NCBI GenBank assembly: GCA_937934645.1
Contig: CALGYZ010000022.1
Span: 1 to 64,000 of the forward strand
DNA from: an uncultured Bacillaceae bacterium
Lineage (GTDB): Bacteria; Bacillota; Bacilli; Bacillales; Caldibacillaceae
DNA length: 64,000 nt
Direction of reading: 5' to 3'
In this document: positions 42,239 to 51,590 of the stretch, in pieces
Layout of the letters: each line of letters begins with the position of its first letter
Numbering within the stretch: the first letter of the stretch is position 1
Notes under the pieces: generated by a model
Seen by the model: the letters and a program-made list of their open reading frames with translations, nothing else
The model's database searches: none
What the model was told of the DNA's origin: nothing
Made by a program: the position numbers and the translations under genes

Positions 42239-42679
42239 TTATTCATCCGCTTCAAAAAGATATAAATATTTTCCGTATCCTTCTTTTTCCATCTCTTCTT
42301 TCGGAATAAACCGTAATGCAGCCGAATTAATGCAATAGCGGAGTCCCGTCGGCTCCGGACCGTCCGGAAAGACATGGCCGAGATGGGCATCGCTCGTTTT
42401 GCCCCTCACTTCCGTCCGGATCATATTATGGCTTGTGTCAAGCTTTTCCACGATTTCCTCTTCTTCAATCGGTTTCGTAAAGCTCGGCCAGCCGCAGCCG
42501 GCATCATATTTATCTTTCGAGCAAAAGAGGGGTTTGCCGGAAATGATATCCACGTAGATACCTTCTTCAAAATGATCCCAGTATTCATTTTGAAATGGTG
42601 GTTCCGTACCGTTGTTTTGGGTAACTTCATAGCTCATCGGTGAGAGTTTTTTCCGCAATTCCTCTTTCCGATATTTCAT
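42239..42679 (-). CDS. msrB: peptide-methionine (R)-S-oxide reductase MsrB
   Basis: 146 residues. Landmarks: PFQNEYWDHFEEGIYVDIIS, CGWPSFTKPI, RGKTSDAHLGHVF and the catalytic Cys in GLRYCINSAAL. It reduces the R form of methionine sulfoxide. The CxxC zinc pairs of some MsrB proteins are absent. It overlaps the upstream msrA by four bases, so both stereoisomers are handled by one operon. Confidence 0.95.
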   Translation of the reverse strand: MKYRKEELRKKLSPMSYEVTQNNGTEPPFQNEYWDHFEEGIYVDIISGKPLFCSKDKYDAGCGWPSFTKPIEEEEIVEKLDTSHNMIRTEVRGKTSDAHLGHVFPDGPEPTGLRYCINSAALRFIPKEEMEKEGYGKYLYLFEADE

Positions 42680-43212
42680 TTCTCATCCCCCCAATGTCTT
42701 TTTATAAAGTCCGCTCTTCCCGAACCATGAAAATAACGTTCATAGTGGAGCGGCTGTTTTTTGTAAAAATATTGGTGCTCCCGCTCCGCTTCATAAAATG
42801 GTCCGGCGGGCAAAATTTCCGTAACGACCGGCTTGTTGAAACGGCCGCTTTTTTCCAGTTCTTCCTTTGATTTTTTCGCCTTTTTCCGTTGTTCTTCCGT
42901 AGTGTAAAAAATGGCCGTCCGGTACTGGGGGCCGCGGTCATAAAATTGTCCGCCGGGGTCTGTCGGATCAATCTGTTGCCAAAAAATTTTCAGCAGTTCA
43001 TCGTAGGAAATTTTATCGGGATCGTATGTAATTTTTATTGCTTCATAATGTCCCGTCGTTCCTGTGCACACTTCTTCATACGAAGGATCCGGCACCGTGC
43101 CGCCGGTATATCCGGAAACGATATTCAATACGCCCGGCCACTGGTCAAAAGGCTTTACCATGCACCAGAAACAGCCCCCGGCAAAAACAGCTTCTTCCGT
43201 TTTTTTCTCCAC
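42676..43212 (-). CDS. msrA: peptide-methionine (S)-S-oxide reductase MsrA, second copy
   Basis: 178 residues with FAGGCFWCMVKPFDQW (catalytic Cys), SGYTGGTVPDPSYEEV, TGHYEAIKI and QIDPTDPGGQFYDRGPQYR. It forms the operon msrA-msrB with a four-base overlap, the same pair as B. subtilis yppP-yppQ. The paralogue at 21925 is alone. Confidence 0.95.
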   Translation of the reverse strand: MEKKTEEAVFAGGCFWCMVKPFDQWPGVLNIVSGYTGGTVPDPSYEEVCTGTTGHYEAIKITYDPDKISYDELLKIFWQQIDPTDPGGQFYDRGPQYRTAIFYTTEEQRKKAKKSKEELEKSGRFNKPVVTEILPAGPFYEAEREHQYFYKKQPLHYERYFHGSGRADFIKRHWGDEK

Positions 43213-43366
43213 CTACGGATGCACCCCCTGAAACTCTTTTCTCCATTTTAACAAAGCCGGATTCAGATGTAAAAACTATGAATCCATGAGTGGAGAGCGG
43301 ATGATTTCTTTTCTTTCATGAATTTGATAGTATATGGAAAGAAACTGGGTGAAAGGAGTCATCAAC

Positions 43367-44740
43367 TTGTCGGTACAGTTGCCAACCGAATTTGTACAAA
43401 AAATGCAACAATTGCTCAAAGACGAGGCGGAGGCGTTTTTTCAAAGTTTCAAAGAAAAACGGACGGCCGGTCTCCGGATCAACCCGCTGAAAATACAGAA
43501 AGAAACATGGGAAAAGATTAGTCCTTTTTCCCTTGAACCCGTCGGATATGAACCGTACGGGTACACATATGATTATGATCGAGACGAGCCGGGAAAACAT
43601 CCGTACCATCACGCCGGCCTTTATTATATACAGGAACCGAGCGCCATGTTTGTTGCGCCCCTGTTGGACGCCCGTCCGGGTGAGAAAATTTTGGATTTAT
43701 GCGCCGCTCCCGGCGGTAAAGCGACGCAAATCGGCGCCGCCATGAATAACGAAGGCATTCTCGTAGCCAATGAAATTCATCCGAAACGGGCGCGGGCCCT
43801 GTCGGAAAATATTGAACGGTTTGGCATAACCAATGCCATCGTCACAAACGAATCACCAGAACGGCTCGCGGAACATTTCCCTTATTATTTTGACAAAATT
43901 TTGCTCGACGCCCCGTGTTCCGGCGAAGGCATGTTCCGGAAAGATGAGGACGCCGTCCGCCAGTGGAGCTGCGAACTCACCGGCCAATGCCAAAAGCGGC
44001 AGCTCAATATTTTGGATTCAGCTTGGAAAATGTTAAAAGAAGGCGGCATTCTCGTCTACTCCACCTGTACTTTTTCGCCGGAGGAAAATGAACAGGTCAT
44101 TGAACAGTTCGTCAAAACATATCCAAATCTGGAGATTGTAGAAATCCAAAAGCGTGACGGCATCTCCCCGGGGCGGCCGGAATGGACCGTATCGGATTTT
44201 ACCGGTGTGGAAAAATGCGCCCGGCTCTGGCCGCACAAACTGAAAGGGGAAGGACATTTTACCGCAAAGCTGCGGAAACGGGAAAACACACCGAAGCCGG
44301 CAACGAAAAGATTCCGCATGAAGAAAAAACAGCCGCTTAACGAATTTTTTCAATTTCAGAAGGAATATATGCCGGATGTTCATTTTCCGGACCTGCAGCT
44401 GTTCGGTGCGGTTTTGCACAGCTTGCCCGCCGGCTGCCCCGATTTATCCGGCTTAAAAGTTTTGCGGGCCGGTCTCCATCTTGGCGAAATGAAAAAGAAC
44501 CGCTTCAAACCCGGTCACGCCCTCGCCCTCGCCTTAAAGAAGGACGAATTCAGCCAAACTGTTTCCCTGTCCCCGGAAGGTGAAGAGTGGAAAAAATATT
44601 TGCGCGGGGAAACATTAAACGGAACAGGAAAATACAAAGGCTGGGTGCTCGTCCTGATCGGGGATTATCCCATCGGATTCGGAAAGGAAGCCGGCGAGAT
44701 GATCAAGAATTTTTATCCAAAGGGCCTAAGAATTTTTTAA
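43367..44740 (+). CDS. RsmF/RsmB-like rRNA cytosine-5 methyltransferase
   Basis: 457 residues from TTG 43367 (GAAAGGAG upstream). The NOP2/Sun methyltransferase domain shows LDLCAAPGGKATQIGAAM (SAM site), LLDAPCSGEGMFRKDEDAVR with one catalytic Cys, and VYSTCTFSPEENE with the second. The C-terminal ~170 residues are an RNA-binding PUA-like region (LHLGEMKKNRFKPGHALA). It should methylate a 16S rRNA cytosine. Confidence 0.9.
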   Translation: MSVQLPTEFVQKMQQLLKDEAEAFFQSFKEKRTAGLRINPLKIQKETWEKISPFSLEPVGYEPYGYTYDYDRDEPGKHPYHHAGLYYIQEPSAMFVAPLLDARPGEKILDLCAAPGGKATQIGAAMNNEGILVANEIHPKRARALSENIERFGITNAIVTNESPERLAEHFPYYFDKILLDAPCSGEGMFRKDEDAVRQWSCELTGQCQKRQLNILDSAWKMLKEGGILVYSTCTFSPEENEQVIEQFVKTYPNLEIVEIQKRDGISPGRPEWTVSDFTGVEKCARLWPHKLKGEGHFTAKLRKRENTPKPATKRFRMKKKQPLNEFFQFQKEYMPDVHFPDLQLFGAVLHSLPAGCPDLSGLKVLRAGLHLGEMKKNRFKPGHALALALKKDEFSQTVSLSPEGEEWKKYLRGETLNGTGKYKGWVLVLIGDYPIGFGKEAGEMIKNFYPKGLRIF

Positions 44741-44746
44741 AACAAA

Positions 44747-44775
44747 AACCGGCCGGTTAAACACTCCGGCTGGTT
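44747..44775 (-). terminator. terminator of ypmQ-R-S region
   Basis: AACCGGCCGG / CCGGCTGGTT ten-base arms; on the minus strand TTTTTGTTTT follows. It overlaps the last bases of ypmS and may also end the converging rsmF-like gene. Confidence 0.7.
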
Positions 44776-45379
44776 ACTTTTCCGTATCAATCATTAATGT
44801 AAAGGAAATCTCATCCCGCTTTAAATCAAACGTATTCGCATGCACTTTTAATTTGTTGCCCAGCTCGATGTCCGTTAAATGCACATAAATGATTTGTTCA
44901 TTCGGAAAAATTTCCACCCACTCGGGGAAACGGTAATTATTTTTAATAAAATTCATAACATAAGTGGCAGGCAATTCTATCTTTCCGATTTTTACCGAAC
45001 TTTGGGACAAAATTAAATCACCATTATCGAGGGCTTTCGGGCTGAAGGTTAAATGGAGGCCGACCTCACTGTTGAACACCGGAATCGTCCCGTATAATTC
45101 AACTTCATCGGTCAAAAGCACATGATATTCAAAGGGTTGTTTTTTCGTTTCCTTTTTGAATAATTCATGAACGAACTCGTGAATTAAAACGTTTAAGTCG
45201 GCTTTGTTCGTAACAATGTTCAGTTCCGCCATGTTTCCGTCCTCACGTCCGCTGTTTTCATAGACGGGCATTTCCGGTTGTTCCGGCGGGGAGAACAAAA
45301 AATAAACAACGGCGGAAACCGCAATCAGATTCAAAAGCAGCAGTGCAAAAAATGCATGTTTCCAGGAAAATCTGTTCAT
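44774..45379 (-). CDS. ypmS: YpmS-like membrane-anchored protein
   Basis: 201 residues. N-terminal membrane helix (FFALLLLNLIAVSAVVYFLF) followed by an extracytoplasmic DUF2140 domain (TNKADLNVLIHEFVHELFKK, VELYGTIPVFNSEVGLHL). The ATG overlaps the ypmR stop by four bases. Function unknown in B. subtilis; always near ypmR. Confidence 0.88.
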   Translation of the reverse strand: MNRFSWKHAFFALLLLNLIAVSAVVYFLFSPPEQPEMPVYENSGREDGNMAELNIVTNKADLNVLIHEFVHELFKKETKKQPFEYHVLLTDEVELYGTIPVFNSEVGLHLTFSPKALDNGDLILSQSSVKIGKIELPATYVMNFIKNNYRFPEWVEIFPNEQIIYVHLTDIELGNKLKVHANTFDLKRDEISFTLMIDTEK

Positions 45380-46209
45380 CTTTCCTCTTCCTTCGCATAT
45401 TCTTCACCGCGGGAAGGTTCCAGATGTTGTTTCAAAGTAAGAAACACTTCCCCGGCAATCCGTTTGTAACCTTCATCGTTTGGATGGAATTGGTCATCAT
45501 AAAGTAAATTTTTGTCCGGGTCGGAAAATATTTCTGAAATTGGTACGAAATAGGCATTTTCATATTCCGATACAACGGTTTCCGATGCTGAGTTCCAATC
45601 ATCAAGCACCTGTTGCATTTCTTCAATATCACCGAACCATTCGGAAAACGGATTATATAAGCCGACGAGCACAATAGCTGTATCCTTGTTGTACGCACGG
45701 ATTTGCGCCAAAATATCATCGAGCCTTTTTTTATAATGGACGAGCTCCCCGGCAAACAGATCCATTTGCAGTTCAAAAATATGGTTCTTTACAATTTGCA
45801 TTAAATCATTGCCGCCGATCGTAATTAACACAACGTCCGCCTTTTCCACTTTTTCTTTTACATCTTTTTCCTGTAAATATTCCAAAAGCTGGGTTGTCCG
45901 GTATCCTTTGATCCCGAGATTGTCCACCTTCACGTCTTTTACGGTCTCCAGCTTTTCCAAATCATCCGCCAAATATCTTAAATAGCCGCCTTCATTATTG
46001 GAATCACCTACTCCTTGCGTTAATGAGTCACCAATCGCCGTTAAATGAATTTTCTTCGGCACGATGACTTCTTCTGGAAGGAGGTCTTCCGGAAAAAGGC
46101 CGGGAAATAACCTGGCCGTGATCTTTGCCCCGACTTGCGGCAGCATCATATACGCAATGATTCCCGCAAGAATGAGCAACGACAGGATGAAGGAAATTTT
46201 TTTCATCAT
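45376..46209 (-). CDS. ypmR: YpmR-like SGNH/GDSL lipase
   Basis: 277 residues with one N-terminal membrane segment and an SGNH hydrolase domain: block I AIGDSLTQGVGDS with the catalytic Ser, block III GGNDLMQ with Asn, and block V DQFHPNDEGY with Asp and His. It should act at the outer side of the membrane on an ester or lipid substrate. It is coupled to ypmS. Confidence 0.92.
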   Translation of the reverse strand: MMKKISFILSLLILAGIIAYMMLPQVGAKITARLFPGLFPEDLLPEEVIVPKKIHLTAIGDSLTQGVGDSNNEGGYLRYLADDLEKLETVKDVKVDNLGIKGYRTTQLLEYLQEKDVKEKVEKADVVLITIGGNDLMQIVKNHIFELQMDLFAGELVHYKKRLDDILAQIRAYNKDTAIVLVGLYNPFSEWFGDIEEMQQVLDDWNSASETVVSEYENAYFVPISEIFSDPDKNLLYDDQFHPNDEGYKRIAGEVFLTLKQHLEPSRGEEYAKEEER

Positions 46210-46326
46210 TTCACCTGCAAAATGAATATTTTTTAAAATTTTTTTCCATTCGTTTATTGTATCATATTCAAGAAAGAAATGGTTTTTTGCAAAAAAAAAG
46301 TGGCGCAGCTGTTTTCCGTCATCCTG

Positions 46327-46908
46327 TCATCCGGACAGCAGAGTTTTGATATCCCGGAGCAATTCATCGTACGGAACGTCGAGGGCCGAATAATATTTCA
46401 CCACAACGCCGTTTTGATCGACTAAATATAAATCCGTCCCGTGAATCACCTGGTCGTCGTCTTCCGATTTATGTACGTGCATTTTAAAGTTATTCATGGC
46501 AAACTGTTCGATATGTTTCTGGACGTAGCCAGTCAGAAAATGCCAATTATCGAGGTCATCGGTAAAATTCAGCGCAAATTCCTTTAAAATTTCAGGTTTG
46601 TCCGTTTCCGGATCCACGGAAAAGGACACGAATTCCACCCCATCCAGCCCTTCTTCATCGATCATTTTTTGGATACGGGCCATATTGGCGGTAATCGGCG
46701 GACAGACTGTGCGACAGTTTGTAAAGACAAAATTTGCAATCCAAACTTTACCTTCCAAATCTTTTTTCCCGAAGGCTTTTCCGTTATGGTCCGTATATTC
46801 AAAATCCTCGACCGGCCAGTGGACCCCGTCTTTAATCGTTTTCTTCCCACAGCCAGCCGGTACCGCGGCTAAAAACAAAATCATCAAAAATGCGGCCGTC
46901 CTCCGCAC
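46327..46908 (-). CDS. ypmQ: SCO1/SenC copper-binding lipoprotein, YpmQ type
   Basis: 193 residues from GTG 46908 (GGGAGG upstream). A lipobox (AVPAGC) follows a signal; the thioredoxin-like SCO domain has FTNCRTVCPPITANM (CxxxC copper ligands) and the ligand His in DDQVIHGTDLYLVD. It delivers copper to the CuA site of cytochrome c oxidase. About 118 bases separate it from ypmR. Confidence 0.93.
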   Translation of the reverse strand: MRRTAAFLMILFLAAVPAGCGKKTIKDGVHWPVEDFEYTDHNGKAFGKKDLEGKVWIANFVFTNCRTVCPPITANMARIQKMIDEEGLDGVEFVSFSVDPETDKPEILKEFALNFTDDLDNWHFLTGYVQKHIEQFAMNNFKMHVHKSEDDDQVIHGTDLYLVDQNGVVVKYYSALDVPYDELLRDIKTLLSG

Positions 46909-47050
46909 CCGGATCCCTCCCGTTTTTCTCCCATTTTACCAAATATTTATTTTTATTTAAATATTCTAGCCGCATTGAGGATTTTAGTCCGGCTGTTCCG
47001 GATGAAAACATACGGTACGAACTGCTTTTCCGGAACGCCGAATTTGATCG

Positions 47051-48040
47051 TCAATAACGGAACAGCATCGTAATAAATTGATACCCCGTTCCTACCGTCC
47101 AAAATAAAATATAATCACCGCGCCGGATCTTCCCGGCTTTAATCCCTTCATATAATGCCAGAAAAGGGCTGCTCGTTCCCGAATATCCGAATTTGTCACC
47201 GACAAAAAACATTTGATCCGGAGTAAAACCGATTTCCCGGCGGATTTTTTCGATATTCGCTTTATTGCTTTGCGAAAAACAACATTTTACATTCGCAGGG
47301 GATAAATGGTGTTTTTTGAGCATTGTCCGGATTGATTCATATACATGGGGAAACATGTCCGAATCATCCAACGGATAAGTCCGCAAATAAAAATCCTCAT
47401 CATTTCTATTACGCAACATACCGGAAAATCCTCGGGGCGGGAAGGTCATATTCGTCGGGTCGGTACTGTCGATATAATGTACGGCATCAATAAATCCGGT
47501 TTGTTCTTCGGTTTTTTCTAATATGACGGAAACGGATAAATCACTGAATAAAGGATAAGCAATTTCATCATCAGGACTGAGAATCGGGGATAATTGATCT
47601 GAACCGATTACGAGAGCCCGCCGAATATCTGGTGCAGATTGCATCATCCGGGATGCCTGTTCAACGGCAATTGTCATCCCCGAACAATTCGCATTTAAAT
47701 CAAAAGCAAGGGCCTCGTTTTTCCCTCCGACCGCCTGATGGATGAACATCGCATTCATCGGAAACATTTGTTCTGGAACCTGCGTTGAAAAAATAATCAA
47801 ATCGATATCCTTTCCCGTCAGACCGGCTTTTTGCAATGCTTCTTTACATGATGCTATGGCCATCGTTATGCTGTTTTCCCCGGGACGGTTAATCCGGTAG
47901 CGCCGCTTTCTTCCAAGATGTTGAAGCAACCGACGGATGTCTTTTCCTTTTTGGTCGAAATGATTGATGTAGTAGTCGTTGTCAATGAAATGGTCCGGAT
48001 GGTAGATCGCGATTTCTTTTATTTTGACATACGACTTCAT
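47051..48040 (-). CDS. KAS III (FabH)-like protein with altered catalytic residues
   Basis: 329 residues of the thiolase/KAS III fold. The nucleophile Cys119 is present in DLNANCSGM. The FabH His (normally in HQAN) is replaced: the motif reads FSQSN (Ser256). The third residue, Asn in the GNT motif, is replaced by Tyr286 in KFGYSGTSSP. So of the Cys-His-Asn triad only Cys remains. It may load acyl chains without decarboxylating condensation, or use other residues. A terminator separates it from the STAS-like gene upstream, and no fab genes are nearby. The 142-base gap after ypmQ holds no gene. Confidence 0.85.
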   Translation of the reverse strand: MKSYVKIKEIAIYHPDHFIDNDYYINHFDQKGKDIRRLLQHLGRKRRYRINRPGENSITMAIASCKEALQKAGLTGKDIDLIIFSTQVPEQMFPMNAMFIHQAVGGKNEALAFDLNANCSGMTIAVEQASRMMQSAPDIRRALVIGSDQLSPILSPDDEIAYPLFSDLSVSVILEKTEEQTGFIDAVHYIDSTDPTNMTFPPRGFSGMLRNRNDEDFYLRTYPLDDSDMFPHVYESIRTMLKKHHLSPANVKCCFSQSNKANIEKIRREIGFTPDQMFFVGDKFGYSGTSSPFLALYEGIKAGKIRRGDYILFWTVGTGYQFITMLFRY

Positions 48041-48085
48041 CGTTATTCCTCCTCATTTTTTTTGCAATAAATATGCAAATAAAAA

Positions 48086-48109
48086 GCAAGAGGTTTTCCT
48101 TCCCCTTGC
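48086..48109 (-). terminator. terminator of the STAS-like gene
   Basis: GCAAGGGG / CCTCTTGC on the minus strand followed by TTTTTATT, 13 bases after the stop. Confidence 0.75.
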
Positions 48110-48121
48110 AAAACGAAAATC

Positions 48122-48475
48122 TTATACATCCACGATTTCCGCATTTTTGATCCCTGTACTGCGGAGAACTCTGTGAATTTGCATTTTTACAATGACGTTG
48201 CTAATTTCAAATATGATTTTTTTAAATCCGGCCTGATCATACATTTGAAAAACTGATGCCAGCTTATCAGTCATTTCCTGTGCCTCGACTTTCATCTCGC
48301 GGCAGTCAACGACAAGCTCATACTCCCCGGTATTGATTTCACCCGTCTTTTGTTTAAATTCGTTCACAAATCCCTGGACCGCCGCCGGATCCGCATTACC
48401 CGATACGAAAACCGAAAACTTCTTTTCCAGCGGTTCTACTTTTATTTCATAACTTCCCTTCGGTTTTAGGTCCAT
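48122..48475 (-). CDS. small STAS-like protein
   Basis: 117 residues from ATG 48475 (GAAAGGATG upstream, 10 bases spacing). Alternating strands and helices, ELVVDCREMKVEAQEMTDKL then SVFQMYDQAGFKKIIFEISN, resemble a STAS/anti-sigma-antagonist fold. The conserved phosphorylatable Ser of that family is not obvious. I cannot name a family. It precedes the KAS III-like gene on the same strand but with a terminator between. Confidence 0.6.
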   Translation of the reverse strand: MDLKPKGSYEIKVEPLEKKFSVFVSGNADPAAVQGFVNEFKQKTGEINTGEYELVVDCREMKVEAQEMTDKLASVFQMYDQAGFKKIIFEISNVIVKMQIHRVLRSTGIKNAEIVDV

Positions 48476-48656
48476 AGTACCAACATCCTTTCTATATATA
48501 TATTTTGCAATTTTAGTCTTAGGTCTTAAGAGTTGAATACGATTGTATTTTAGCATTCCTTCCGCCAGGGTCAATGGTCCAAACGTCATATTTTCATTTC
48601 AATCCTTTTTCCAAGGAAAAAGGTGCATTTTGAATTCATCATTTCGGTAAATAAAA

Positions 48657-48684
48657 AAGACAGCAACATAAAAGTTGCTGTCTT
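48657..48684 (-). terminator. terminator of second DegV gene
   Basis: AAGACAGCAAC / GTTGCTGTCTT perfect 11-base stem; TTTTATTT follows on the minus strand. Confidence 0.88.
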
Positions 48685-48736
48685 CCACATAAAAAGTTAC
48701 AAGTTTTCATGGTCCCGTCAATTTGCAGCCGGCAGG

Positions 48737-49576
48737 TCAACCGGTATAAAACATGAGTCCGGCCGCTCCCCTGCCGGTATGAATGCTGATGACTGGGGTT
48801 GTTTCTGTTACCGGCACATCCATACGGGGATCCAAATCCTTTAATTTTTCTTTCAGGCGAGAAGCCAGATCTAAACCGTCGGCCTGGACGATTTCCATGG
48901 CTTTAACGGCTTTCCCGCCGGTTTCCACTTTCACATGTTCAATCAGCTGTTTTATCGCACGTTTATGGCTGCGTGCTTTAGCCAGGGGAGTATATTCGCC
49001 GTCCTTCAATTCGGCAACCGGTTTAATATTCATCAGCGAGCCGATTAACGCCTTTCCTTTGCCGATCCGTCCTCCCTTTACCAAGTTTTCCAGCGTATCC
49101 AAAATGACATACAGCTTCGTTTTACCGCGGATGTCTTTCAGTCTGGCGGTGATCTCCTCCACCGTCTTTCCAGCTTGGGCCATTTCCGCCGCAGCAATCA
49201 CCTGAAATGCGAGGGCCCGAGAAATAAATGCAGAGTCAATGATAGTCACTTTCCCGTCGTATTGGCCGGCCACCATAAAGGCGGTATTGACCGTGCCGCT
49301 TAACGGGGCAGCAAGATGAATCGATATCACCTCACTTCCGTCCGACGTCAGTTCATCGTATACCTGCGTAAACGTTTCGACGGACGGTTGTGACGTGACC
49401 GGCAAATGTTTATGTTTGTCCATCTCTTCCAACAATTCTGCGGAGGTGATGTCCACCTGATCGAGATACGATTTTCCGTTATACGCAATTTGCAACGGAA
49501 TTACGCGGATCCCGTATTTTTCCACTTCCTCTTTTGTTAAATCTGCACTGGAGTCTGTTACAATTTTAATGATCAT
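48737..49576 (-). CDS. DegV family fatty-acid-binding protein, second copy
   Basis: 279 residues. KIVTDSSADLTKEEVEKYGI, ISIHLAAPLSGTVNTAF and IIDSAFISRALAFQVIAAAE define the DegV fold and lipid pocket. The C-terminus HTGRGAAGLMFYTG is typical. The other DegV protein (11548-12393) is quite different in sequence, so the two probably bind different fatty acids, as FakB1 and FakB2 do; that is inference. Confidence 0.9.
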   Translation of the reverse strand: MIIKIVTDSSADLTKEEVEKYGIRVIPLQIAYNGKSYLDQVDITSAELLEEMDKHKHLPVTSQPSVETFTQVYDELTSDGSEVISIHLAAPLSGTVNTAFMVAGQYDGKVTIIDSAFISRALAFQVIAAAEMAQAGKTVEEITARLKDIRGKTKLYVILDTLENLVKGGRIGKGKALIGSLMNIKPVAELKDGEYTPLAKARSHKRAIKQLIEHVKVETGGKAVKAMEIVQADGLDLASRLKEKLKDLDPRMDVPVTETTPVISIHTGRGAAGLMFYTG

Positions 49577-49597
49577 CCATACACTTCCTTTAAATTA

Positions 49598-50275
49598 TTA
49601 AAATTCCGCACCTACCGGACGGATACATTCCGAATCATTATTTTTCGCTGAATTGACGTAATCCGAAACAGCATAAGCCTTCACCTGTACCTCTGGAAGC
49701 GGCCGCAATACTTTTCTTGCTTCGTGATACGGATATTGATCCATATTTAACCACATTTCAACGGCAGCGTTGCCGTCTAAAATGACCGGCATCCGTTCGT
49801 GAATCGGTTTAATTTTCGGATTTGCGTCTGTTGTAATAATCGTGCATGTCGTCAGTTCTTCACCGCCCGCTGTATTCCGGTCCCACAGGGCGGCAAAGGC
49901 GAACGGTTTTTCACTTTTCAGCAAAACGCGATACGGTGTTTTTTTGCCGTTCTCTGCTTTCCATTCATAAAAACTGTCGGCAAAAATGATGCAGCGCCGT
50001 TTATTAACGAGATGTTTAAAGCTCGCCCGTTCATGCAGGGATTCGGACCGGGCGTTAATGAGCGGTTTCCATTTTTTTACATCTTTTACCCAAAAGGGAA
50101 CCAGTCCCCAGCGGATCCGCCCTGCCCTTCTCTTTCCCCCGGAAAAAACTGCGGCAAGGACCGGCTGGGTAGGGGCAATGTTGTAGCTTGGCACAACACC
50201 TCCGGGAAATTCATCCAAACCGAACGCTTCCACCAGTTCCCGGATGTCTGCCGTTAACGTAAAACGTCCGCACAT
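49598..50275 (-). CDS. HMCES/YedK-type abasic-site crosslinking protein
   Basis: 225 residues of the SRAP family. Catalytic Cys2 in MCGRFTL becomes the N-terminal residue after Met removal and crosslinks abasic sites in single-stranded DNA. Other landmarks are NIAPTQPV, RWGLVPFW, NARSESLHE, RRCIIFADSFYEWK and the catalytic His in IHERMPVIL. AAGGAGGAAGG precedes the ATG. It lies next to dfrA/thyA. Confidence 0.92.
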   Translation of the reverse strand: MCGRFTLTADIRELVEAFGLDEFPGGVVPSYNIAPTQPVLAAVFSGGKRRAGRIRWGLVPFWVKDVKKWKPLINARSESLHERASFKHLVNKRRCIIFADSFYEWKAENGKKTPYRVLLKSEKPFAFAALWDRNTAGGEELTTCTIITTDANPKIKPIHERMPVILDGNAAVEMWLNMDQYPYHEARKVLRPLPEVQVKAYAVSDYVNSAKNNDSECIRPVGAEF

Positions 50276-50297
50276 TGCCCTTCCTCCTTCCGTTTCA

Positions 50298-50783
50298 TTA
50301 CTTTCTTTCGTACGTTATATATTCGTAATCATACGGATTTTTTTCATCTTTGATCCCTTTTTCCCGGTGAATGACCGTAAAACCAGACCAGTCGATATCC
50401 GGGAAATAGACGTTTCCGGAAAATTCATGGTGCAATCTTGTTACATACAGCCGTTTAACATGCGGCATAAATAAGCGGAACAGCCCGGAACCGCCAATGA
50501 CAAAAATTTCACCGGGATGGTTTAAAGCAAATTCCAACAGCTCTTTTTCATCATAAAACATCCTACAACCGGAAAATTCCAGCTCTTTATTTCCCGTCAG
50601 AACGATATTTTCCCTTCCCGGCAACGGCTTTCCGATGGATTCGAATGTTTTTCTTCCCATGATGACGGAATGCCCCATCGTAATTTTTTTAAACCGTTTT
50701 AAATCGGCGGGCAGGCGCCACGGTAAATCATTATCTTTGCCAATCAGGCCGTTTTGATCCATTGCAACGATAAAGGAAATCAT
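50298..50783 (-). CDS. dfrA: dihydrofolate reductase
   Basis: 161 residues. MISFIVAMDQNGLIGKDNDL, PWRLPADLKRFK with the catalytic acid nearby, VIMGRKTFESIG and FVIGGSGLF are diagnostic. It regenerates tetrahydrofolate after thymidylate synthase. Its ATG overlaps the thyA stop by four bases, giving a coupled thyA-dfrA operon. Confidence 0.95.
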   Translation of the reverse strand: MISFIVAMDQNGLIGKDNDLPWRLPADLKRFKKITMGHSVIMGRKTFESIGKPLPGRENIVLTGNKELEFSGCRMFYDEKELLEFALNHPGEIFVIGGSGLFRLFMPHVKRLYVTRLHHEFSGNVYFPDIDWSGFTVIHREKGIKDEKNPYDYEYITYERK

Positions 50784-51574
50784 ACACTGACTTCTCCTTT
50801 AATCGGCGGATGGGGATTGTAATTTTCCAGGGTAAAATCTTCATATTTAAAATCAAACAAGCATTTTACTTCCGGATTCAATTTCATAACCGGAAGCTTT
50901 CTCGGTTCTCTGGTGAGTTGCAATTTCACCTGCTCGATATGGTTCAGGTAAATGTGCACATCACCAAACGTATGGACAAATTCACCCGGTTCCAGCCCAG
51001 TTACTTGTGCGATCATCATCGTTAATAAAGAATATGAAGCGATGTTAAACGGGACGCCAAGAAACACATCCCCGGAGCGCTGGTAAAGCTGGCAGGACAA
51101 TTTTCCTTCAGACACGTAAAATTGGAACAACGTATGGCACGGCGGCAGGGCCATTTGATCCAGTTCGCCGACATTCCAGGCGCTGACGATCAGTCTGCGG
51201 GAATCCGGATTTCGTTTAATTTCTTCCACGACGTTTTTCAGCTGGTCATGAACCCGTCCGTCGGGACCACGCCAGGATCGCCATTGATGGCCGTAGATCG
51301 GGCCGAGGTCGCCGTTTTCATCAGCCCATTCATCCCAGATTTTCACATTATTGTCCTGCAAGTATTTTACGTTCGTATCCCCTTTAATAAACCAGAGCAG
51401 TTCATGAATGATGCCCTTTAAAAACACCTTTTTCGTCGTCAAAAGGGGAAAGCCTTTTTGCAGGTCGAACCGCATCTGGTAACCGAACGTGCTGATTGTC
51501 CCGGTACCCGTCCGGTCATTCTTTTTTACCCCGTTCTTTAATACATGTTCGCATAGTTCGAGATATTGTTTCAT
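50780..51574 (-). CDS. thyA: thymidylate synthase
   Basis: 264 residues from ATG 51574 (AGAAGGTG upstream); the longer frame to 51925 lacks support. Motifs: catalytic Cys in MALPPCHTLFQFYV, QRSGDVFLGVPFNIASY and the active-site loop DRTGTGT. The short (264-residue) form corresponds to the E. coli ThyA/B. subtilis ThyB class. It makes dTMP from dUMP with methylene-THF. Confidence 0.95.
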   Translation of the reverse strand: MKQYLELCEHVLKNGVKKNDRTGTGTISTFGYQMRFDLQKGFPLLTTKKVFLKGIIHELLWFIKGDTNVKYLQDNNVKIWDEWADENGDLGPIYGHQWRSWRGPDGRVHDQLKNVVEEIKRNPDSRRLIVSAWNVGELDQMALPPCHTLFQFYVSEGKLSCQLYQRSGDVFLGVPFNIASYSLLTMMIAQVTGLEPGEFVHTFGDVHIYLNHIEQVKLQLTREPRKLPVMKLNPEVKCLFDFKYEDFTLENYNPHPPIKGEVSV

Positions 51575-51590
51575 TGCATTCACCTTCTGT

